Shown one piece after another: positions 7,208 to 11,584 of a stretch of 11,584 nucleotides of DNA. Each line of letters begins with the position of its first letter. The stretch's first letter is position 1. The position numbers and the translations under genes are program-made. Location: assembly GCA_019118725.1 (NCBI GenBank), contig DWYO01000237.1:1-11584 (forward strand). The letters run 5' to 3'. Origin of the DNA: Candidatus Parabacteroides intestinavium. Its GTDB lineage: Bacteria; Bacteroidota; Bacteroidia; Bacteroidales; Tannerellaceae. The notes beneath the pieces were generated by a model. That model was not told the DNA's origin and ran no database searches. It saw nothing but the letters and a program-made list of their open reading frames with translations.

Positions 7208-8911
7208 ATGGAAAAAGATAAAAATATAGTTACAGGTTCAGAAGCGTTGATGCGTTCCTTGGAACAGGAAGGTGTTGAAACGATATTCGGATATCCGGGC
7301 GGAGCTATCATGCCGGTATTTGACGCCTTGTATGACCATCGTGACCGATTGAATCATATATTGGTGCGTCATGAACAAGGAGCGGCTCATGCAGCACAAG
7401 GATTTGCCCGCGTATCCGGAAAGGTTGGGGTATGTTTGGTGACAAGCGGACCAGGTGCGACAAATACCATTACCGGCATAGCCGATGCCATGATTGACAG
7501 TACCCCGATTGTGGTGATAGCCGGTCAGGTAGGTGCAGGATTCTTGGGGACAGATGCCTTTCAAGAGGTAGATTTGGTGGGTATTACACAGCCAATCACC
7601 AAATGGAGCTATCAGATACGTCGGGCGGAAGATGTGGCATGGGCGGTTTCGCGTGCTTTCTATATCGCACGAAGTGGCCGGCCGGGACCTGTTGTATTGG
7701 ATTTTACAAAAAACGCACAGGTGGACCAAACGGAATATGAACCGGTAACCGTCGATTTTATCCGCAGTTATGACCCTGATCCGGAAATAGACCGTAAAGC
7801 GATAGGCGAAGCTGTAGCGTTGATCAACGAATCCAAAAAACCCTTTGTCCTGGTAGGACAAGGTGTAGAGCTGGGTAATGCTCAAGAAGAGCTGAAAACG
7901 TTTATCGAAAAAGCGGATCTGCCTTGCGGATGTACCCTATTGGGACTCTCTGCCTTGCCTTCTAACCACCCACTGAATAAAGGGATGTTGGGGATGCACG
8001 GAAATTTAGGACCGAACGTAAAGACCAATGAGTGCGATGTACTGATTGCCGTAGGCATGCGATTTGATGACCGGGTGACGGGTAAGCTGGACACCTACGC
8101 CAAGCAGGCTAAGGTCATTCATTTAGATGTTGACCCTTCAGAGATTGGAAAAAATGTGCCCGTAGATGTTCCGGTGTTGGGTAATTGCAAAAAGACATTG
8201 GCTTTACTGACCGAACTGATTCAGAAAAATAAGCACACAGAATGGATTGACAGTTTCCGTTCGTATGAAGAGACGGAATATGAACAGGTCATCCGGAAAG
8301 AGGTATTCCCTACCGAAGGTCCGCTGAATATGGGGGAAGTGGTTCATGCTGTCAGTGAAGCGACACACCATGAGGCAGTGCTGGTGACCGATGTGGGACA
8401 AAACCAAATGATGGCCTGCCGTTATTTTAAGTTCTCCCATGAGCGAAGCATCATCACTTCCGGAGGAATGGGGACGATGGGCTTCGGCCTTCCGGCTGCC
8501 GTAGGAGCCACTTTCGGGCGTCCGGACCGGACAGTATGTGTCTTTATGGGAGACGGCGGTCTGCAAATGACGATGCAGGAATTGGGCACTGTTATGGAAC
8601 AGCACGCTCCGATAAAGATTATATTGCTGAACAACAATTACCTGGGCAATGTACGCCAATGGCAGGCTATGTTCTTCAACCGGCGTTATTCGTTTACGCC
8701 AATGATGAATCCGGATTATATGCAGATAGCTTCGGCATACGGAATTCCTTCACGCCGTGTCATGGAACGAAGCGACCTGCAAGATGCTATCCAGGAAATG
8801 CTGAATACCGATGGCCCTTTCTTGTTGGAGGCTTGTGTGATAGAAGAGGGCAATGTCCTCCCGATGACACCTCCGGGCTACTCAGTTAATCAGATGTTGT
8901 TGGAATGTTAA
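7208..8911 (+). CDS. ilvB: Acetohydroxyacid synthase (acetolactate synthase) large catalytic subunit
   Basis: ThDP- and FAD-dependent enzyme joining two pyruvates to 2-acetolactate, or pyruvate and 2-oxobutyrate to 2-aceto-2-hydroxybutyrate; committed step of the pathway. 567 residues, a normal length. Visible in order: the N-terminal ThDP-binding domain with the catalytic Glu56 in VRHEQGAAHAAQGFAR and TSGPGATNTITGIADA; GFLGTDAFQEVDLVGITQPITKWS; the central FAD domain (GQGVELG, GMRFDDRVTGKL, HLDVDPSEIGK); and the C-terminal ThDP domain with GMGTMGFGLPAAVGA, the metal-binding GDGG at 448-451 and the following Asn475-Asn476. Trp485 in RQWQ matches the residue linked to 2-oxobutyrate preference in E. 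coli AHAS II. Residue 481 is Asn where many family members have Met (LGNVRQWQ rather than LGMVxQW). ilvN starts 36 nt downstream, forming the usual large/small subunit pair. The gene could also be called ilvI; E. coli-style isozyme names do not map cleanly here. Confidence 0.97.
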   Translation: MEKDKNIVTGSEALMRSLEQEGVETIFGYPGGAIMPVFDALYDHRDRLNHILVRHEQGAAHAAQGFARVSGKVGVCLVTSGPGATNTITGIADAMIDSTPIVVIAGQVGAGFLGTDAFQEVDLVGITQPITKWSYQIRRAEDVAWAVSRAFYIARSGRPGPVVLDFTKNAQVDQTEYEPVTVDFIRSYDPDPEIDRKAIGEAVALINESKKPFVLVGQGVELGNAQEELKTFIEKADLPCGCTLLGLSALPSNHPLNKGMLGMHGNLGPNVKTNECDVLIAVGMRFDDRVTGKLDTYAKQAKVIHLDVDPSEIGKNVPVDVPVLGNCKKTLALLTELIQKNKHTEWIDSFRSYEETEYEQVIRKEVFPTEGPLNMGEVVHAVSEATHHEAVLVTDVGQNQMMACRYFKFSHERSIITSGGMGTMGFGLPAAVGATFGRPDRTVCVFMGDGGLQMTMQELGTVMEQHAPIKIILLNNNYLGNVRQWQAMFFNRRYSFTPMMNPDYMQIASAYGIPSRRVMERSDLQDAIQEMLNTDGPFLLEACVIEEGNVLPMTPPGYSVNQMLLEC

Positions 8912-8947
8912 AAACAAATAGGAGCTAATGGTGTTAAGAATAGCAAT

Positions 8948-9523
8948 ATGGACAAAAACAAGACATTATATACAATTATCGTTCACTCGGAAAATATCGC
9001 CGGAATCTTGAACCAGATTACTGCGGTATTTACACGCCGGCAGATTAATATCGAGAGCCTGAATGTATCAGCCTCCTCTATCAAGGGCGTGCATAAATAT
9101 ACGATTACATGCTGGACAACCCCGGATATTATCGAAAAAGTGGTCCGGCAGATCGAGAAGAAAATGGATGTTATCCAGGCGCATTACTTTACGGATAAGG
9201 AGATCTTCCAGCGTGAGGTCGCTTTGTATAAGGTTTCAACACCTGAATTTCAGAATAACCCGGAAGCCTCGAAGATCATCCGCCGGTATAGTGCACACAT
9301 CGTAGAGGTGAATCCGATATTCTCGATTGTCGAGATGGTCGGCATGAGCGATGAGATAACTTCATTATATCAGGATTTGCAATCTGTGAATTGCGTGCTC
9401 CAGTTTGTTCGCTCCGGACGGGTAGCTGTATCTACCAGTTGCTTCGAACGGGTAAACGAATATTTGGCGCATCGTGAGGAAAGATATCAGAATGAGAAGG
9501 AAGTTGAAACTTCAAACTTCTAA
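8948..9523 (+). CDS. ilvN: Acetohydroxyacid synthase small (regulatory) subunit
   Basis: ACT-domain regulatory subunit that activates IlvB and normally confers feedback inhibition by valine. 191 residues, longer than E. coli IlvH (163). The N-terminal ACT domain (about residues 6-80) contains ENIAGILNQITAVFTRRQINIESLNV; Gly19 and Asn34 occupy the positions known for valine binding in IlvH, so valine sensitivity is likely (inferred). The C-terminal domain carries QREVALYKVS, IFSIVEMVG and LQFVRSGRVAVS. The tail after about residue 175 (HREERYQNEKEVETSNF) is not part of the core fold, and its last seven codons lie within a heptamer repeat array (9500-9527). The chosen ATG at 8948 gives the conserved MDKNKTLYTIIVHSEN beginning. 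The upstream ATG at 8928 is preceded by AGGAG but is out of frame. The thioesterase gene starts 19 nt after the stop. Confidence 0.95.
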   Translation: MDKNKTLYTIIVHSENIAGILNQITAVFTRRQINIESLNVSASSIKGVHKYTITCWTTPDIIEKVVRQIEKKMDVIQAHYFTDKEIFQREVALYKVSTPEFQNNPEASKIIRRYSAHIVEVNPIFSIVEMVGMSDEITSLYQDLQSVNCVLQFVRSGRVAVSTSCFERVNEYLAHREERYQNEKEVETSNF

Positions 9524-9527
9524 CTTC
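9500..9527 (-). repeat. Heptamer array (GAAGTTT/A type) at the ilvN end
   Basis: Read on the minus strand, three 7-nt units lie in tandem: GAAGTTA (9521-9527), GAAGTTT (9514-9520) and GAAGTTT (9507-9513). They are preceded on the plus strand by one opposite unit GAAGTTG (9500-9506), giving the perfect palindrome GAAGTT-GA-AACTTC (9500-9513). The array covers the last seven ilvN codons and its stop. A matching array in the opposite orientation follows the thioesterase gene. Confidence 0.75.
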
Positions 9528-9542
9528 CCCCAAAATATAAAA

Positions 9543-10289
9543 ATGGAAAAAGAAAATAAAATAGGTACATATTCATTTGTGGCTGAGCCTTTCCATGTGG
9601 ATTTTTCCGGAAAACTGACAATGAGTGTTTTAGGAAACCATTTGCTGAATTGCGCGGGATTTCATGCCGCTGAACGCAATTTCGGTATGACGACACTAAA
9701 CGAGAATCATTATACATGGGTGCTTTCCCGTTTGGCAATCGAATTGAAAGAAATGCCCCGACAATATGAAAGGTTCAGTGTACAAACGTGGGTCGAAAAT
9801 GTATACAGGCTGTTCACCGACCGTAACTTTGCCATAATGAATCAAGACGGAGAAGTGATAGGCTATGCCCGTTCGGTTTGGGCGATGATCAGTATGGAAA
9901 CGCGTAAACCAGCCGATCTGCTGACCCTGCATGGAGGAAGCATCACTGATTATATTTGTGATAAGGAGTGTCCGATTGAAAAACCGGGACGAATCAAAGT
10001 ATCAACAGATTGTCCGGTTTATGAATATCAGACTAAATATAGCGATATTGACATCAACGGACATGTAAACAGCATCAAATATATCGAACATATCCTGGAT
10101 TTGTTTCCACTTGAACAATTCCGTGAAAAGGCTGTCCGCCGGTTTGAAATGGCATACGTGGCTGAGAGCTACTATGGAGACCGACTAAGTTTCTACCGGG
10201 AACAGAAAAGTGAGAACGAATACGACATCGAAGTGAAGAAGAACGACACGGAAGTGGTCGTACGAAGCAAGGTGGAATTCAGAAGTTAG
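9543..10289 (+). CDS. Acyl-ACP thioesterase, FatA/FatB-like double hotdog
   Basis: Hydrolyses acyl-acyl carrier protein to free fatty acid, ending or diverting fatty-acid synthesis. 248 residues with two hotdog folds: residues about 5-135 (FHVDFSGKLTMSVLGNHLLNCAGFHAAERNFG, WVLSRLAIELKEMPRQYE, WAMISMETRKPADL) and about 155-248. The second half has SDIDINGHVNSIKYIEHILD, giving Asp170, Asn172 and His174, and AESYYGD with Glu208. These match the Asp/Asn/His/Glu catalytic set proposed for plant FatB. The start at 9543 is preferred: an in-frame ATG at 9474 would overlap ilvN by 50 nt and add a 23-residue low-quality stretch encoded by the repeat. It sits between ilvN and ilvC, same strand, 19 nt after ilvN, and so presumably falls under the upstream attenuator. 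A homologue at this place in Bacteroides ilv operons is known to me from memory. Chain-length and branched-chain preference cannot be read from the sequence. Confidence 0.92.
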   Translation: MEKENKIGTYSFVAEPFHVDFSGKLTMSVLGNHLLNCAGFHAAERNFGMTTLNENHYTWVLSRLAIELKEMPRQYERFSVQTWVENVYRLFTDRNFAIMNQDGEVIGYARSVWAMISMETRKPADLLTLHGGSITDYICDKECPIEKPGRIKVSTDCPVYEYQTKYSDIDINGHVNSIKYIEHILDLFPLEQFREKAVRRFEMAYVAESYYGDRLSFYREQKSENEYDIEVKKNDTEVVVRSKVEFRS

Positions 10290-10309
10290 AAATTAGAAGT
10301 TGGAAGTCA
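10282..10309 (+). repeat. Heptamer array (GAAGTTA type) after the thioesterase gene
   Basis: Four 7-nt units in tandem: GAAGTTA (10282-10288), GAAATTA, GAAGTTG, GAAGTCA (to 10309). The first overlaps the last thioesterase codons and stop. The array is inverted relative to the one at 9507-9527; 12 of 14 bases of the two best-matching units are complementary (9514-9527 against 10282-10295). TGGAATT (10273-10279) and AATTCCA (10313-10319) flank it as a 7-bp inverted repeat. Confidence 0.72.
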
Positions 10310-10359
10310 GGAAATTCCAAATTCTACTATAAAATAAACATTAAACAAAAGAACGAAAA

Positions 10360-11403
10360 ATGGCAGTAATGAATTTTGGCGGGGTTGAAGAAAACGTTGT
10401 AACCCGCGAAGAGTTTCCTTTGGAAAAGGCAAGAGAAGTATTGAAAGACGAGGTAATCGCTGTATTGGGTTATGGCGTACAGGGACCGGGGCAAAGTCTG
10501 AACTTGCGTGATAACGGATTCAATGTTATCGTAGGCCAGCGTCCGGGCAAGACTTACGATAAGGCTGTTGCGGATGGATGGGTTCCGGGCGAGACACTGT
10601 TCAGCATCGAAGAGGCTTGTGAAAAGGCGACCATCATCCAGGTATTACTTTCGGATGCAGCCCAAATTGCCTGCTGGCCGATAATCAAGAAACATCTGAC
10701 GGCCGGAAAAGCCTTGTATTTCTCTCATGGATTCGCAATTACTTATAGTGACCGCACACACATCGTCCCGCCGGCTGATGTGGATGTAATTATGATTGCA
10801 CCTAAAGGCTCTGGTACGTCTTTACGCCGTATGTTCCTTCAAGGACGTGGTTTGAACTCCAGTTATGCGATCTATCAGGATGCCACAGGCCGTGCGTGGG
10901 AACGTGTCATCGCATTGGGTATTGGCGTAGGTTCAGGATATCTGTTTGAAACCACATTCAAAAAAGAGGTTTATTCAGACTTGACAGGTGAACGCGGCAC
11001 ACTGATGGGAGCTATCCAAGGTTTGTTGCTGGCTCAATATGAAACCTTGCGCGAACATGGACATGAACCTTCAGAAGCATTTAATGAAACCGTAGAAGAG
11101 TTGACGCAATCTCTAATGCCGCTTTTCGGTGAAAACGGAATGGATTGGATGTATGCCAACTGCTCAACAACAGCCCAGCGTGGCGCATTGGATTGGATGG
11201 GGCCGTTCCACGATGCAGTCAAACCGGTATTTGAGAAACTGTATCACGAAGTAGAATGCGGTAACGAAGCCCAGCGATCTATTGATTCAAACTCTCAGCC
11301 GAATTATCGTGAAAAGCTGAATGCTGAACTGAAAGCTTTGCACGATAGCGAAATGTGGCGTGCCGGAGCTGTAGTTCGCAAACTCCGTCCAGAGAATAAT
11401 TGA
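10360..11403 (+). CDS. ilvC: Ketol-acid reductoisomerase, fungal Ilv5-like clade
   Basis: Mg- and NAD(P)H-dependent conversion of 2-acetolactate or 2-aceto-2-hydroxybutyrate to the dihydroxy acids, second common step. 347 residues. The N-terminal Rossmann domain has VLGYGVQGPGQSLNLRDNGFNVIVGQR (GYGxQG at 37-42); Arg61 and Lys64 in the following loop suggest NADPH use (inferred). SHGF holds His123 and APKGSG starts at 147. The knotted C-terminal domain supplies the metal ligands Asp207 and Glu211 (YSDLTGERG), Glu243 and Glu247 (FNETVEEL), and the substrate Ser269 (CSTTAQRGALDW). The whole C-terminal half, to NSQPNYREKL and the terminal KLRPEN, closely resembles yeast Ilv5 from memory rather than the usual bacterial class I protein. 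The start at 10360 follows A-rich AACGAAAA. The gap from the thioesterase is 70 nt and includes the heptamer array. Last gene of the operon. Confidence 0.97.
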   Translation: MAVMNFGGVEENVVTREEFPLEKAREVLKDEVIAVLGYGVQGPGQSLNLRDNGFNVIVGQRPGKTYDKAVADGWVPGETLFSIEEACEKATIIQVLLSDAAQIACWPIIKKHLTAGKALYFSHGFAITYSDRTHIVPPADVDVIMIAPKGSGTSLRRMFLQGRGLNSSYAIYQDATGRAWERVIALGIGVGSGYLFETTFKKEVYSDLTGERGTLMGAIQGLLLAQYETLREHGHEPSEAFNETVEELTQSLMPLFGENGMDWMYANCSTTAQRGALDWMGPFHDAVKPVFEKLYHEVECGNEAQRSIDSNSQPNYREKLNAELKALHDSEMWRAGAVVRKLRPENN

Positions 11404-11404
11404 T

Positions 11405-11418
11405 TCTTTCAAGAAAGA
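11405..11418. other. Small perfect palindrome just after ilvC
   Basis: TCTTTC-AA-GAAAGA begins 2 nt after the ilvC stop. It is not followed by a T tract (TAAGGG follows), and the 2-nt centre is too tight for a normal hairpin loop, so it is not called a terminator. With the next hairpin it may mark the operon's 3' end. Confidence 0.4.
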
Positions 11419-11421
11419 TAA

Positions 11422-11457
11422 GGGAGTGTGTCAAAATGAATGTCTTGATGCACCCCC
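11422..11457. repeat. Imperfect hairpin with GTGTGTCA arm, related to the adjacent MITE end
   Basis: GGGAGTGTGTCA (11422-11433) can pair with TGATGCACCCCC (11446-11457): nine Watson-Crick pairs, two G-U and one mismatch, loop of 12 nt. Its GTGTGTCAAAAT (11426-11437) repeats 11 of 12 bases of the MITE left end (11465-11476) in direct orientation, 39 bp away. It could be a transcript-end hairpin or a decayed second element end. There is no T tract. Confidence 0.5.
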
Positions 11458-11463
11458 CATTAA

Positions 11464-11582
11464 GGTGTGTCAGAATTAGCAAAATGCAAGGCATTGAGGA
11501 TGAGGGCGACAGGAGTTTACTGGAGTAAATGACTTAGCCCGAATTCCGAAAATAACGCAGCAGTTTGCAATTATGACACACC
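11464..11582. mobile_element. MITE-like 119-bp palindromic element, ends GGTGTGTCA/TGACACACC
   Basis: Terminal inverted repeats of about 23-24 bp: 11464-11487 (GGTGTGTCAGAATTAGCAAA onward) against the reverse complement of 11560-11582. The outer nine bases are perfect, with two mismatches and one indel inside. The interior is also roughly symmetrical: GAGGGC (11512-11517) faces GCCCGA (11538-11543), and TTTACT-GG-AGTAAA forms the centre (11516-11529 region). No coding frame spans it. The size, TIRs and lack of a transposase fit a non-autonomous element. A very similar repeat is familiar from Bacteroidales intergenic regions from memory. A target-site duplication cannot be tested because the window ends 2 nt after the right end. 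Confidence 0.75.
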
Positions 11583-11584
11583 GT

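Noticed and set aside
8928..9011. Short frame starting ATG GTG TTA after a good AGGAG, overlapping the ilvN start
   Set aside because: It is out of frame with ilvN and gives a basic 27-residue product without recognisable features. The AGGAG may still help ribosomes load for ilvN.
9474..9542. Upstream in-frame ATG extending the thioesterase by 23 residues
   Set aside because: It overlaps ilvN by 50 nt, and the added residues are translated from ilvN's end and the heptamer repeat. The ATG at 9543 gives a normal family N-terminus.
1..11584. CRISPR array, prophage or defence island
   Set aside because: No spaced direct repeats of 24-40 nt and no phage, nuclease or restriction-like reading frames. 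Apart from the terminal element the window is core metabolism plus a transporter pair.

Overview
The window comes from a gut-type Bacteroidales chromosome (Bacteroides or Parabacteroides-like). It holds a SusC/SusD outer-membrane pair, a Bacteroidetes-type promoter (TTTG, 19 nt, TAnnTTTG), A-rich translation starts without strong Shine-Dalgarno sequences, and the gene order ilvD-ilvB-ilvN-acyl-ACP thioesterase-ilvC. That order is familiar from Bacteroides from memory; no search was run.

Layout. (1) Positions 2-4792: a SusC-like TonB-dependent transporter whose first codons lie outside the window, then a SusD-like lipoprotein 18 nt downstream, closed by a strong intrinsic terminator at 4823-4852. 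No carbohydrate-active enzyme or regulator is in view, so the imported substrate cannot be named. (2) Positions 4853-5311: a non-coding gap, then a promoter at 5062-5092, a 19-codon leader peptide in which 11 residues are Leu, Ile or Val (5125-5184), and a complete set of alternative RNA hairpins ending in a terminator at 5233-5261. This reads as a ribosome-mediated transcription attenuator. (3) Positions 5312-11403: a five-gene branched-chain amino acid operon: ilvD (dihydroxy-acid dehydratase), ilvB and ilvN (acetohydroxyacid synthase large and small subunits), an acyl-ACP thioesterase, and ilvC (a long-type ketol-acid reductoisomerase resembling fungal Ilv5). (4) Positions 11404-11584: short palindromes and a 119-bp MITE-like element with GGTGTGTCA/TGACACACC ends.

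How it works together. IlvBN condenses pyruvate (or pyruvate plus 2-oxobutyrate), IlvC isomerises and reduces the product, and IlvD dehydrates it to the branched 2-oxo acids. These are precursors of Val, Leu and Ile and, in Bacteroidales, of the primers for iso- and anteiso-branched fatty acids. An acyl-ACP thioesterase in the same transcript would put a fatty-acid step under the same branched-chain amino acid signal. The thioesterase gene is bracketed by short heptamer arrays (GAAGTTA-type) in opposite orientations. The array on its 5' side encodes the last seven residues of IlvN.

The most notable item is the attenuator. Leader peptide, 1:2 protector, 2:3 antiterminator and 3:4 terminator can all be drawn base by base from the sequence.
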